Assembly (NCBI RefSeq): GCF_037975245.1
Contig: NC_092568.1
Span: 804,001-868,000 of the forward strand
DNA: 64,000 nucleotides
From: Apostichopus japonicus
Lineage: Eukaryota; Echinodermata; Holothuroidea; Aspidochirotida; Stichopodidae
Direction of reading: 5' to 3'
Of this stretch, positions 1-12,571 are shown piece after piece (position 1 is the first letter of the stretch; every line of letters begins with the position of its first letter). The position numbers and the translations under genes were made by a program. The notes beneath the pieces were generated by a model. That model saw nothing but the letters and a program-made list of their open reading frames with translations, made no database searches and was not told the origin of the DNA.

Positions 1-520
1 AGTGTATTATGAAATGTTTCATTGAAATATTCATATATTTATATTTGCACCATGTATACATGACGATGCCGTTACTGTCAAAAAGAAATTAGTAGCGTCC
101 CAGAGAGCAACTATTTTTTACTGCTACTGTTATGAATCTACACTTTTCAGCTACACCGTATACACTCACACCACAAAACAGTTTACCATGTAAGGAATTA
201 CTATTGGCATGTTATGAGGATATGACGTCATACTGATGGGCATTACAAAAGGTGAGAGGTCACTCTTTGAAAGTGTCCAGTATGATCAGACTTTTGAATA
301 TTGGATTACCGAATGGTGGCTCAACGCAAAATTAGCTAGTTACGAGCTATTAGAAAATTTGTAGGCCTATAGACACTGTGAGGAAAAAACGGGAATCACT
401 TCTCAAAAGATACCTTTAAAATGATAACTTCCGTAACAGATGCACGATTTCTCGAAAGAGAGGTCCGGGAAACTGCTGTTGTTAAATACCATTAAATGTC
501 ATTGGAAAACAGTCAGGGAT
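1..520. other. Non-coding sequence, nothing recognised
   Basis: AT-rich sequence with no open frame of note, no tRNA-like boxes and no clear repeat apart from the lead-in to the tandem array that begins at 521. Confidence 0.5.
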
Positions 521-1095
521 AAGACATCTGTTAAGCGAAGCGTGCTGGAATCTATGCGCTCTGTACCTTGTTTTGAGAAAAATTATGTTGGCATTTAATT
601 TTTCGTGCCAAAAAATAAATAAATAAGTAAAATAAAACTAGGCCCGGGTCTCCCTCGCTAAATCCGCCAACTATTTATTACTGATACAGGATTTCTCGGT
701 AGGGAGGCCCGGGAGACTAGTTTTCTTAGATTCGAAATTACTCCTGAACTATATATACATTTGAATAAGACATCTGTTACGCGAAGCGTGCTGGAATCTA
801 TGCGCTCTGTACCTTGTTTTGTGTAAAATTATGTTAGCATTTAATTTTTCGTGCCAAAAAATAAATAAATAAGTAAAATAAAACTAGGCCCGGGTCACCC
901 TCGCTAAATCCGCCAACTATTTATTACTGATACAGGATTTCTCGGTAGGGAGGCCCGGGAGACTAGTATTCTTAGATTCGAAATTACTCCTGAACTATAT
1001 TTACATTTGAATAAGACATCTGTTACGCGAAGCGTGCAAAAATCTTTCCGCTCTGTACTTTGTTTTGAGCAAAATTATGTTTTGCATTTAAGTTT
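521..1095. repeat. Tandem repeat, 246 bp unit, about 2.3 copies
   Basis: The string AAGACATCTGTTA(A/C)GCGAAG recurs at 521, 767 and 1013, giving an exact 246 bp period. The first two copies are nearly identical; the third is cut after about 80 bp. Each full copy contains an imperfect inverted repeat: a GGCCCGGGTCTCCC arm is answered about 60 bp later by GGGAGGCCCGGG, so each unit could fold into a GC-rich hairpin. No coding potential is seen. Confidence 0.85.
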
Positions 1096-1289
1096 CGTGG
1101 CAAATATTCTTCAAAAGAGAAGGCCAGGGCAGGTCTCGCGAGAGGGTGCGTCTGGGGGATACAACCCGGTGGCCGGGTTCAATTTGGGGGCTCGAGAAAG
1201 TATGTAGAGGGACGCGAAAATATGGGATATACGAAGGGTGCAAAAAGCGGCCTCTGGTCTCCAGGGCTTCACTAATGAATCCGTCACCT

Positions 1290-1328
1290 GTTCTAGCAGG
1301 GAGTTGTTATGCAACTCCCTGGTTCTAG
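1290..1328. repeat. 25 bp palindrome flanked by GTTCTAG direct repeats
   Basis: A near-perfect palindrome at 1297-1321 (arms CAGGGAGTTG and CAACTCCCTG) is bordered on both sides by GTTCTAG (1290-1296 and 1322-1328). A related palindrome with the same 8 bp arms occurs at 15358-15381. The flanking repeats look like a target-site duplication around a minimal terminal-inverted-repeat remnant, but this is inference. Confidence 0.55.
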
Positions 1329-2220
1329 TTAGATAGATTTTAGTTACCATGCAATTATGAGTTAATATCACATGACGTGATCTCGATGACGTAACGTTAC
1401 AACCACTACATAATAAATGCTATTATTACGGGGTGACGTTACGGTTGTACGTAACCGACTGGATATTTCGGGTGCGGCTTTAATAACAATACATACATCA
1501 TCGATTATTTACTTTGGTTTACCTAATTCATTGACGGTATGTCTAGCCGTGCGATAAGTTACCATAACGACGTATATTTTACTAGTTCTTCTGAACAGTT
1601 TGGAAAACGGCTAGCTGTTCTTTAAGTTCGGGGGAAAGCCTTCCATTGATGAGTTACGGATAAGAGGTAAAAGAGACTTGTGCATACGGATTTGTCAGAA
1701 CTCGTTACACGTACACGTCTGTCTAACATATGTTTTCATCAGCGTAATACGTAAAGGTACCTCAAAACGGCCACCGTAAATATGTTATGGAATATAATTA
1801 TAGGCATATATAATTATAGGCATATATAATGTAAACATATTATAATATACTTGGAACGAGACGTAAAACTGGTATCAGGTTGTCGTGTACACGACACTGT
1901 ACGAGACACTATGGACACGTGGAAGTCGCGACACTTTTCACGCCGGTCGCCAAATAATTTTGGAGGGTCCTCCAAAAGATGCAAAAAGTACTGAATCTAA
2001 ACTACTCAAAAGGTTTTAATTATAACACCATTTTACTAAGCAATAAACACACTAAATAACTTCTCAACGTGGAGGGGTATAGGGCTACCTTCTCCCTCCC
2101 CGTAGGTCCCTTCCACAGGCCACAATCCGCTACCGGAGGGTCGCTAAGATGAAGGTGAAAATTGGGGTCACCAAGCAAAAAACAAGTTTGAATACAAGGA
2201 CTTAATATATGGACCTATCA
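1329..2220. other. Non-coding sequence, nothing recognised
   Basis: No supported gene. There is a small two-copy repeat of a TATAATTATAGGCATA motif near 1792-1830; otherwise featureless AT-rich DNA. Confidence 0.5.
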
Positions 2221-2228
2221 CTCAGAAT

Positions 2229-3454
2229 TAGTGTTTGTACGGGTTATCCGGGTACCCGGGTACCCGCCCGACGCGATGCTACCCGGTTCCTAATTTATTA
2301 CCCGAATCCTAAGCAAAGTGTGATTTAAAAAAAAAAAAAAAAAAAAAACATTGGCAAACCGACGGTTAGGCAGATTTCCCATTGACTTAGTGTGGTGTTA
2401 GGCAACAATGAGGTCGAAGATAACAGCAATAACTAAGGAGCCCGCTCGACGCGATTCTACCCGGTTCCTAATTTATTACCCGAATCATACGCAAAGTGTG
2501 ACTGTTTAAAAAAAAAAAAATTGCAAAACGATGGTTAGGCTGATTTCCCATTGACTTAGTGTGTTGTTAGGCTACCATGTGTTCGAAGATAACAGCAATA
2601 ACGAAAGCTTTCCATAGATATCTTATAACTGCGTCACCATTGCAGCTAATAAACAGATGGCTAGGCTAGACTACCCCCATTGACTTAGTGTGGTGTTAGG
2701 CAACCATGTGATCGAACGTAACAGCAATAACGAAAGTATTCCATGGATGTCTTATAACTGCGTCACAACTCCAGCAAATAAACAGATGGTTAGGCTTAGC
2801 TAGATTTCTCATTGACTTAGTGTGGTGTTAGGCTACCATGTGGAAGAAATTATTATTTATTCATTCGTTTATTTCAGAGAAGGAAAGGCTGACAAGGAAT
2901 TTTACGCGATGTTTATGGATTATAGACGAGATAACTAAAAAATAGTAATCGCAAGTGGCTTTTTACTAATCGTTTATTCCAAATGCGATCAAATTGCGCG
3001 AATCGCGCAATCTCGCGGCTAATGCGAACCCTGGGCCTGCATAATAGATAGTAGTAGGCCTAGTATTAAAAACTGTTTAAGAGCTAAATTGGATATTTAT
3101 ATGGTTTGATCCAATAGACGTGCTGCACGACCTAGCATAAGCAGCGGCGGCAGTGCGATGTTAGTAGTAATGCTAATTATAATTAACTAATTAATTTATT
3201 AACAAGTTAATGAAAGAAACAGAAGCAAATAAAAATAATTGAGGGAGGTTTTATACCTTATCTTACACCTACGTATTTGAACATGAAAACATTGTCAGTA
3301 GAGAATATAATGCATTTATCACAGCATCCAATATGTAATTTCTTGAAAATCGTGATACACGAGGGTAAACAAATTTTTTCCGGGTACCCGGATACCCGAC
3401 GGGTAACGGCCCTCGGGTACCCGGTTCCCGATTTTTGGACCCGTGTAAACACTA
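2229..3454. mobile_element. Non-autonomous hAT-like DNA transposon with 8 bp TSD
   Basis: The ends are inverted: TAGTGTTTGTACGGGT at 2229 matches the reverse complement of the right end, TAGTGTTTACACGGGT, at 14 of 16 positions, and both are followed by CCGGGTACCC-rich subterminal sequence. The 8 bp CTCAGAAT directly flanks both sides (2221-2228 and 3455-3462), a perfect target-site duplication of the length made by hAT transposases. No transposase frame is present in its 1226 bp, so it would need a helper. The left half holds four diverged copies of a unit containing TTGACTTAGTG (2382, 2551, 2680, 2812) and two A-tracts. Confidence 0.88.
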
Positions 3455-3462
3455 CTCAGAAT

Positions 3463-6400
3463 ATCATCATATTTGGTGCAGCTTTTATGCATTCCCATAC
3501 ATACAGTGTGAAGTCCAAACCAAGGTATGTGTACACTAGTGCATTAGCTATACGACTCCGTCATTCGCGTCAATTCAGATGAAAGATATTTAACGAAAAT
3601 CAAACGAAACATGGTACTGTACAGTTTACATATTACTTTTAAATTGCCATGATGGTTTCGCAGATAGTATAACCGGTGTCCCTTTAATTAATTCACAAAG
3701 TTTGCATTCCGAAGAAGGAACACAATGCCAACAACCCCCTCATCAATTTGGTGGTTCGTATTGACTTGAGAAATGAGTAACTGTTTTTGTGTATACAGAA
3801 ATAATGGAAGGGGATATGAGTCATTTATCACATGCTTACGCAAAAGGAATGTGGAAGTTGATAATTGAAACAAAACCGCAGTCTTCCAAACTACCAATGG
3901 AAGCGTTAAGGTGCCCAATATTATCATTCAGCCAAAGAAGTTAACAAATTTTCTAGCAAAGTAATCGTAAATTATTTTGTTTTGTTTGTAGGAATTTTGC
4001 AACTAACGTACATTCCATCATTTACTTGAAACCAGAAAGCCAGCGGGATTGGTGATTACTGGTCATACTTAACGAGAAGCTATACTAGTATAGAATACAC
4101 ACAGCATTTCAGAGTTTCAAATAGTGTTACTATACAAGCATACCTGTACTGATATATGGACCTAAATGGCAACTACAAGGTACATATATACCTTAGCTTT
4201 ACTTTTCGAGTTATCGTGATTAACAGGTTTTTATATTTTGGACTCTATTGACCCCACCTTAACTTTCATCTCCACAAAAATATATACAGTTCTTGAAGCT
4301 ATACTAACGTGACTCTACATAACATGTGTGAAATTGATCCCCTTTAAGCTTTTGAAATTATCTTGTTTGCAAGATGACCTTTGAGACTTTGAAACAAGAA
4401 ACGGATTTATTCGCTAAGATGATGTAGACCAAGTTTATTATTAATATTTTATTAATATTGCTGCTATATATTCGGGGTTATCGTGTAAGCAACAGTTTTC
4501 AAGACTTATTCATATGTTGACCTCGAAATGACCTTTGACCTCCAATTTCAATAGACTTACTCCATTCATCTACATACTCAATATGAAGTTCAACCGAGGA
4601 AGTGCCATTTGGATGTCACACGCGCCATTTGGGACGCCACATGCGCCAAGATTATGTTCATGCTTTAATATTCACAAACAAATGGCAAAGTAACACAACT
4701 GCTCCGATGTGTGAATAAAAATCAATTAACAAAAAATACGAGAAAAACAGACTAAAGTGGTAAAAATATTTTCTCTGGGTTTATTTTCTGTATTTATTTT
4801 CTTCTCCTTTTTCCGTTCACGCCATGTTCTGGGCGTTATTTTTTTTTTCAACAGCTTGGTGCAATGCTTAGCCGCCATGTTTTTTTGTTACGTCTTATTT
4901 TATAATAAATTTCTTATCTATATCTCTAAGGCTACTATTGTATTCAGTACTTGAAGCTATTACTCAATTTTCAGCATAATTTACAAACTATTCAGCAAAC
5001 TAAAAGACTGTTGAACAATCACGTGATTATTATTATACACAGCTTTACTCAGGCTGATAATGATGTGCCATGGTCAGGATAGTTGCATTCTTGGCGTTTA
5101 TATTACAAACAAATTGCTGATCGAGGTTCTGAAGTTTAACGGAAAAGTAATATTTCAAACTCAAACTGGTATTTTGACTGAAAATCCAGTAAATTTCAAG
5201 AGATACTACCATTTAAGAAAAAAAATACCCTTCCTTTTGCCAAACACACATCTTCCAAATGTTTGACCAAGAAACAATGTTAATTATTCCATGGAGACAC
5301 CTCCCTGATTAAAGACGGAGACCATACTTAATTCCACGGATCGCAATATTTCAAATTCATCGATACCAACGCAATACACTCCATTCATTACTACTGTTAC
5401 CCAATGAATGTAATGTACGGTATAATGACATATGATGTCATGACTGGTGGGGGGGGGGTGTGTATGTGGGGAGGGGGGCCGACAAGTTCACCCTCGAATA
5501 ATTTGTTCCAATAAAATGTCGTTACGTTAAATCCTATTATCTAGATGAAAATCACCGGACCCTCAACTGCCCACCTCGAATTACAACATTGCACTGCCTC
5601 AAATGTAGAACTGTTACAATAAACAATGACAAGAGAGCGCCCTCACATAAGGTGGTAGGTAATGAAAGGAAGAGAAAATTCGGTGTGTAGCAACAACAAC
5701 AAATTAAATAATTAAATCTCTGACCACCTTCAAATCGTGTTGTAATTGTTGACATAAATTAACATGCACCTACTCCATCCACCCTATTCATGAAGCACGC
5801 TGTACTAGATACATGGGTAACACGACACTTTTGTGTATATAAAAACCTCGAAACAGTGAAGCCATGATTCTTACATCACAATAAAATACAAGACACCCTA
5901 AGTGTTTGGCCTTTAAAAGGAGAAGCAACCCCAGCCATTATCTTCAGCAAATATGGTATATATAAAGAAATCCTTGGAACATATGGCTCTACTTGGTTAA
6001 CAAGAGCCCCAAGAGCATCTTGGTTCCTTTGCTTAGTGGAATATTAAAGTTTTGCATACCATCACCCAATATCATAACATTTATGCCCACATGTGGTCAG
6101 CTATATTAACAAACAACGGTATTCCAAGTTTGGATATAATCTGAATACCTGTCAGGGGATGGGTAAGAAGAAAGGGGTGTTTTCAGTTTATCAACCTGTT
6201 ACCATGACGACACACAGTGCAACGCGGATCTGAAACCTGTCTACTTTCGATTCTTGTATTCTTTCCCTATTTTCAAGGAACTTTAAGGGTGAACCGTAAA
6301 CAGTGTTGACACTGAAATCAATAAAATCAGTAAGAGATCATTTTCTTTAAAAACAACAACAACAACTTATGATTCAGCATTCGTAAACCCGATCCCAACT

Positions 6401-8272
6401 ATGTACCAGTCAATGAAGTAAACATTGTCATAAATACAGAAAATCAATCAATTCAAAGCAATATGTGGCACGAGGAGGTCATATTTAGACTTGTTCAAGT
6501 CTTTGCGTTGTGTATATGAAGGAACAGCTACACTGTGAGATCTTCAAAGTGGAAAACATTTTTTCGCTGTTTGGAGATGTTGTCCATTACAAACATCTCT
6601 ATCACACAATACCAATGATGACGGTTGAACTTGTTTCTCGTTCAGTACTTAAATTACTGCATAAGTAAACATTTTCATAATCTCGAAATAAGGACTGGAA
6701 TTAAGAGATATAAATTTGTTATTTGGAAATAAACATGCTACTCATGAATATGTTTCAGCATGAGTGTTCCAAGACAAAAGAATTACTCTTTTTAAGGCTT
6801 ACATTGCATATTCTTGTTTTCAGAAAAGTCATCGAACAAGAAAAATAAAACAAGTAAACTAAAACCGTTTATATCCGACACCATGTGAAATATTTGGGTT
6901 TAAAAAAAGATTCGTAATGCATTACAAGCCAATATTATTAGTCAATGGTATGTGTGCACCATGACGTCAACATTACATGCGACTTCAACGGTAATTTTTA
7001 AAGAATGAAGTTAAACAAAGTGATTTGTGACTTGGGCTAACTACGGTGGCCCACGAGTGACATTTGAAATTAAATTGTCGCTTTTTTTCTTCAACATTTT
7101 ATCTTGAAATTTTCTTCAAAAATTCGGATAAAAACGTCGAAATATGGGATAAGATATCTGTTTAATTCTATTGCACCTTACATGGGCCATGGTAGTATTA
7201 CAACCGACATCGTTCAACATTACAAATGTTGTAAACGATCAAAATGATACGGTGTCAAAAAAGTGTGTGCAAAATGCAATTCTGATTGACTTATCATTTG
7301 CAGCTCCGTTATTATAACATTTAGATTAGTTATTGCAGAAAGGGAACATTCGTTAAAGAAAATATTCTATATATAACAATGTTTCCCGCTTCGACAATGC
7401 TGACGTAACAAGGATATATGATGAGTAATCCTCACATCAGCAATTTAACGCCAAAACATTCTAGCAGGGTAAACATATTCTGAAATTCTAATCAACGGCA
7501 TACATTCACCATGAAAATATTAATATTACGTACTCTGAGGAGCTAAGTAATAAAACAATCCCCCAAATCTTGAAAGGAATTAAGTGGGTTAACTAATTAA
7601 TTATTGTCTCAGTGAGAAAGGTCAAAAAATGTCGTATTGGAAACAATAAGAATGCATGATGTTACTTGTTTAGAGACAGGATTTCCTATTTGATCTTCTA
7701 ACACAATTTACGTTCAATCTGAATGCTCTGTTGGATATACATATAGCAAGCGCATGCATACTTTGCTACATATTGCAATATAGACTAAAACCTGCGTGTT
7801 GCCTTGCACTGCATTTGAACTAATATTATGCAGCTACCAAGCCTAAGCCTCGTCAACCATCTGAGAATATAATTACATACACCAAAAGTAGTGAAAATAC
7901 CCTTTCACAATATCCTTCTTTCGGACCTTTAGGCTACAGTGCTTTTTTTTTTAATTGCACCAAACCATGAAAATGAGTTTGTATGAAAACTCTGTGTAAA
8001 GTTTCCTTTTCCAAAATATATGATACATAAAATCATATTCACAGTGTATTAAACCGGTGAGATTACACAGGGAGCCAATAACGTCTGGTTTATAAAAGGT
8101 TTCAAATTCCGTTTAAGAAAGGAAAACGTCATTGTTCCAAATCACACCCGAAAGATGGACGATAAAAATCTTGGGCCAATCCGATTCGGAGAAGAGAATT
8201 AATTTATCCATTCAAAATTCTCAAGTTCCGATTGATGTTCACAGTTAAAACAATACAGCTGATGATTATTAA
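3463..8272. other. Intergenic region without a supported gene
   Basis: Only short chance open frames are found on either strand. The region holds a copy of the dispersed DR1-containing repeat (about 4195-4660), another short dispersed-repeat piece near 6095-6155, and a G-rich stretch at 5449-5479. Its right end is probably the 3' untranslated region of the IRF2BP gene read on the minus strand, but I cannot place the polyadenylation site. Confidence 0.55.
4195..4660. repeat. Dispersed repeat with perfect DR1 motif
   Basis: Two diverged units share phrases such as GTTATCGTGTAA and ATGACCTTTGA with each other and with the arrays at 39340-39690 and 44560-45270. TGACCTTTGACCT at 4529-4541 reads AGGTCAAAGGTCA on the minus strand, the ideal direct-repeat-1 site for RXR/PPAR/HNF4-type nuclear receptors. 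Whether it is bound is unknown. Confidence 0.55.
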
Positions 8273-10297
8273 TTAAGTTTCCTTTTCCTTCTTTACTTTA
8301 GAAGTGTCGATAGGTAAAGCAAGAATCGTTTCAATCTCGTTCTGCATGAATGCCCAAGGGGTAACGGTTCCAACCAAGGGACATTTTTGCCCACTGGGAC
8401 AGTAGACATCCGATCCACGACCCTGTTTTGTGATGCTGTTCCTAGAACAGGGGAAACAAAACTTGTGGCTACTTACAGATGGACATTGCACAAAATGAGT
8501 GTCCTCCAACCTCTCGTGACAAATTGTGCAGCGAAGAATATTTTGTATCTGGTGCAGGGATTCTGGAAGTCCAATCCCTGTCGCTACGATTGGGTGATTC
8601 TGATCGCTGTGGTGCAGGGGGCCTTGTATCGAGATAGGCCCAGCGGCCCCTCCAACTGCAAACGCAAGTTCCTTGCTGCGATACATGGCCCTACGGTGGG
8701 CCTGAACTGAAGACGGTGAGGTAGGACTTCGTTGAATTGTCTTCTCCCCTGCTGATGACGAACTGATCGACGTGCGCACAGTGGGCGTCGCAGCGGAAGT
8801 GGGCTCACTCTTGGAGGGTGACCCAGCAGAGGTAGGGGTCCCGACATTATCGGTCACACTCATTAAAGCTGCCATTGGGGATGGGCCACCTGGTTTAGAG
8901 CTCGTCCCTGACTCAGTTGGCGAGTTTGTGTTTGGGGAGGAGGCAGAGGAACCCGATGGTCGGGAACTGCTCCCACCGCTGATATTACCGGACACTGCCG
9001 TTGCTAAAGTGTGTGTCAGTGCCTCTGTCTGGTTTTGAAGCCATTGCTGGCGTTGCTGTTGCTCATCGGATAATTTTGAACTACTTTCACCGTCCGGCTC
9101 GGGTGAGGTTTTCCTCTTTTTATGTTTCGAATGAGATTTAGAATTCGAGGAAGTCAGTGTAGGTAGAATAGGATAACTAGCATCAATGTATGGCTGAGGT
9201 AACATTTCAACATTGACAAACTCTTTAAAGGATCGCGTGGCATCTGGGAGCAATTCCCCGAGAGGTCTCCAATCTCCTGAACCATGTTTGATCTCATATT
9301 CCAAGTATTTCAAACCAGCTGGATTATTTGTCTTTCCTATGTCTCTGTGACTATCCTTCAACATGCGATTAGCGACACTGGCAGCGCTGGAGAACACGTG
9401 CGTGGAGCCGAGCGGGTACTCTATAAATATCTTAAGTTCGTAACCCAGTTCAGATTTAACCGCGGCATCAAATGCAAATACTCTTCCTCGAAGACTCACG
9501 TCCCTTTTACATCGAATTTCAAAAGGTGTGCAGGTGGAGAGCGTGGCCAGAGTTTGGCGCACCATACTGGGTCTCTGATTATAGGGATCGTCCACTCCGG
9601 GGGTGACACGTCGTTCTGAACCGCTGTCGTCTTTAAAACTTTTGTCATCCCTATCGCGATCCGAATACAATCGCTTTCCTCCACTACTGCCACCGCCTAA
9701 ACTGGGAGGTGGGGCTGTATGGAAACCCGTAGGTCTTGGCGGGTAATGAGTCATCCCCACCAATGAGCTAGTAGTCATCGGGTGAAGCATATTTTGAGAC
9801 ATACTGACAGCAACGGACGAATGTGATCTCGAACTCTCTTGGTCATCCCCATTAGAACTAAACAAACCCTTATGTCCAGTAAAATCGTGCAAGCTCCTTG
9901 GCCGCGTGGGTTCGTGCAGTGTGAATCTTTCAGATACGCCGACGGATGGCACTCGCGGAGATGGTTCAACGTGGTTAACATTATTCCCGTCAACCATTCG
10001 AGGTGGCACGACGGTGACCGCTTGTGGTCCATGTGATGGTATTGGCGTTAATTGATTACCCTTCGTGAGTGATAGATGCGATTGGTGATGGAATATCTTA
10101 GAATCTTGCTCACCCAAAATATGTCGTTTCAACTGCCTTGCATTTTCGATGACAGCTTCGATACGGTCTGCGCCTTCATAATTGACGCATCCTCTACAAA
10201 CAGGTTCGGAGAAGTCGTGTAACATAGCCCACGGTCTTCGAAGATAATCACACAGGTAGCAATGTTGCCGCTGCATTCTGTACGTTGCCAACGACAT
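8273..10297 (-). CDS. IRF2BPL: IRF2BP-family transcriptional co-regulator (IRF2BP1/2/L-like)
   Basis: A single uninterrupted frame of 674 codons, in keeping with the usually intronless coding sequence of vertebrate IRF2BP genes. Residues 12-47 form the IRF2BP1/2 zinc finger (CYLCD, then [20 protein letters not shown]) with C13, C16, C34 and C37 as ligands, followed by the [16 protein letters not shown] helix. A conserved middle block (about 255-385) contains [20 protein letters not shown] and [21 protein letters not shown] basic HSKHKKRK stretch is a likely nuclear localisation signal. A Ser/Pro/Thr-rich linker leads to a C3HC4 RING at 590-639 (C590, C593, C605, H611, C614, C617, C633, C639). 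Family members act in the nucleus as co-repressors of IRF2 and other factors, and the RING is proposed to give E3 ligase activity. The start is fixed by the zinc finger lying only 12 residues in. One invertebrate gene probably corresponds to all three vertebrate paralogues. Confidence 0.97.
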   Translation of the reverse strand: MSLATYRMQRQHCYLCDYLRRPWAMLHDFSEPVCRGCVNYEGADRIEAVIENARQLKRHILGEQDSKIFHHQSHLSLTKGNQLTPIPSHGPQAVTVVPPRMVDGNNVNHVEPSPRVPSVGVSERFTLHEPTRPRSLHDFTGHKGLFSSNGDDQESSRSHSSVAVSMSQNMLHPMTTSSLVGMTHYPPRPTGFHTAPPPSLGGGSSGGKRLYSDRDRDDKSFKDDSGSERRVTPGVDDPYNQRPSMVRQTLATLSTCTPFEIRCKRDVSLRGRVFAFDAAVKSELGYELKIFIEYPLGSTHVFSSAASVANRMLKDSHRDIGKTNNPAGLKYLEYEIKHGSGDWRPLGELLPDATRSFKEFVNVEMLPQPYIDASYPILPTLTSSNSKSHSKHKKRKTSPEPDGESSSKLSDEQQQRQQWLQNQTEALTHTLATAVSGNISGGSSSRPSGSSASSPNTNSPTESGTSSKPGGPSPMAALMSVTDNVGTPTSAGSPSKSEPTSAATPTVRTSISSSSAGEKTIQRSPTSPSSVQAHRRAMYRSKELAFAVGGAAGPISIQGPLHHSDQNHPIVATGIGLPESLHQIQNILRCTICHERLEDTHFVQCPSVSSHKFCFPCSRNSITKQGRGSDVYCPSGQKCPLVGTVTPWAFMQNEIETILALPIDTSKVKKEKET

Positions 10298-11099
10298 GCT
10301 GACGGTTAGGAAACACGTGTAGTCTCTCTTAGTTAGAGACGCCTATTCACAACGGAATTATATTAGTATCACAGTTGACATTCCCACAAGTTCTACAGTA
10401 ACATTCAAATGCAATGTTACACCCGTAATACCGTACTGGAAAAACAGTGCGCGATAGTCACAGTAATAGTAGTAATTGAAGTCTGTCCAACTTCCTCTCT
10501 AATCCGAACAAATTAACATGCACACAAGAAGCAGTAGAGATACACAGTCAGTGTTTGAAATAATCCCCGAGTGCACAGGATGATATATATTGATAAATAT
10601 CACAAGCATGTAAAGTCTCTGCGGATTTGGCAATCAGCATATATAGAACTAAGCAAACCACTAAAACTTCGAGATTGTCAAGCCAAACTTCTTCTGTACG
10701 ACTTGATACGCCATGCGATATTAAAATAGACTTTACCGTGTGGCTCCAACGTTTCGATTGATATCAGTATATCCACCGCACTACTCTCAATCATTCCGAG
10801 GACGGGAAATTGTATAAACAGACGCATGCGCTATGTCCGCTGTTCGTGATTACTCATGTCTGAGATAGATTGACACTCGCTGAAGGTAACGGTTACGCTG
10901 TTATTTATGACGTCACACAGTGCCATACCAACGGATACAGCACACAGACTGGCAGTCGAGTATTGAATGGAGGGACAGGAAACAGTCAGCGATAATTTTC
11001 GAAGTTTGCCAGGTCGTGCTTTGTACCAAAGAACAGCTCACTGAGCTGAGTCATAGTGAGCAGAACAAGTCGTTTTCTAGTAATCAGGAACTTGATTCC
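10298..11099. other. Upstream region of the IRF2BP gene
   Basis: This stretch should hold the 5' untranslated region and promoter of the minus-strand IRF2BP gene. I see no convincing TATA box and no supported coding frame. The one clear motif is the CRE palindrome at 10908-10915. Confidence 0.5.
10908..10915. promoter_or_regulatory. CRE palindrome TGACGTCA upstream of IRF2BP
   Basis: A perfect 8 bp CREB/ATF site about 610 bp upstream of the IRF2BP start codon. The position fits a promoter-proximal element, but an 8 bp match can occur by chance and the same motif is repeated in the satellite array at 12095-12348. Confidence 0.3.
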
Positions 11100-11107
11100 A
11101 ACTATAG

Positions 11108-11146
<39 letters not shown>

Positions 11147-11155
11147 CAACTATAG

Positions 11156-11211
<56 letters not shown>
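11100..11211. repeat. Duplicated (TA)n microsatellite
   Basis: Two TA runs each preceded by the same AACTATAGCATACATG leader (at about 11100 and 11149), so leader and microsatellite were duplicated together. Confidence 0.9.
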
Positions 11212-11214
<3 letters not shown>

Positions 11215-11989
11215 ATACACCTTCGGCGTAAAAGGATACCCAACCGAGTCCCTTCTGTTCTCCCATATGCAGTTAATTGATACATATGCAAGGATGGTAG
11301 GATCAGCAACGGCATTTTTTGTTTGCTGCTGTAGTGACATGGCAAAAGTTGGCCTTTGGATTAAGCAGTCACGTCATTGATTAATGGGGCATAACAATAA
11401 TTCAACACAAAAAACAAACATGAACTGAAGCGCTTTCAGGGAAGAAATGAGGTCAGTTACTGTTTCACAAAGAATATGTGTCAAATGTTATTTTATAGTT
11501 ATATCAATTGCATTGAAACACTATGAGGAGTGGGCTATGAACGGTACCACATAATATAACAAATAACAAACAGAGGGAGGAACGACGCTACAAGGAAGAG
11601 CCAATCGCTTTCAACTCGATGGGAGGGAAACCTTTACGGTGTGAAGTTAACTTGTGATACTCGTGTGTTATTATATATTGGTGACTCGGTTGGAAGGTGC
11701 GGGGTGCATCAGAAACATACCATAAACAAAAACCGGTAACCAACGAGTACCGGTATGTAATCAACATTACGAGGCAAATGGAACAAAGGCGACATTTTGG
11801 GAACGTCTTGTATGTAACTTTCCAAGTTCTCACATAATTCACGCCAATGTAGCCCTATACCTATATACTTGAAGGCAGCTCGAAAGAAAAGTTTAATCAT
11901 AAAAAAGGAATAATATGCAGTTGCAGTGGGAGAGTATCAGTGGAAATTCCTACATGCGTACGTCGAATGAAATATGACAACATGTTATT
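11212..11989. other. Non-coding sequence, nothing recognised
   Basis: No supported gene, repeat or RNA. Short open frames here lack any family similarity I recognise. Confidence 0.45.
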
Positions 11990-12473
11990 GTATTTTAAAC
12001 ATATTAATATATTCGACTATAATCGAATGGTATACGACGTCACCGGATGATAGTCAAGGTATATTCATTATATTCGACTACATCGAATAATGTATGACGT
12101 CATTAAATGATAGTCAAGGTATATTCATTATATTCGACTATACATCGAATAATGTGTGACGTCATTAAATGATAGTCAGGGTATATTCATTATATTCGAC
12201 TATACATCGAATAATGTGTGACGTCATTAAATGATAGTCAAGGTATATTCATTATATTCGACTACATCGAATAATGTGTGACGTCATTAAATGATAGTCA
12301 AGGTATATTCATTATATTCGACTATACATCGAATAATGTGTGACGTCATTAAATGATAGTCAAGGTATATTCATTATATTCGACTATACATCGAATAATA
12401 TATGCCGTCACTGGATAATATTTAAAGTATTTTTATTATGTCGAATATTCAAGTAATGTATGACGTCTTTAAA

Positions 12474-12475
<2 letters not shown>
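11990..12475. repeat. Minisatellite, about 62 bp unit, eight copies, with CRE palindromes
   Basis: A head-to-tail array of units built as TATTCGACTATACATCGAATA, then TGTGTGACGTCATTAAATGA, then TAGTCAAGGTATATTCAT. The period is 60-62 bp. Perfect TGACGTCA sites occur at 12095, 12157, 12219, 12279 and 12341; the outermost copies carry one-base variants. Each unit also has a TATTCGA/TCGAATA inverted pair. A TA microsatellite abuts the right end. Confidence 0.88.

Positions 12476-12570
<95 letters not shown>
12476..12570. repeat. (TA)n microsatellite
   Basis: About 47 TA dinucleotides with a single interruption. It directly continues the minisatellite to its left. Confidence 0.95.

Positions 12571-12571
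<1 letters not shown>

Noticed and set aside
10986-11345. Several overlapping open frames of 74-119 codons with long Tyr-Ile repeats
   Set aside because: They are translations of the (TA)n microsatellite on both strands and carry no other protein character.
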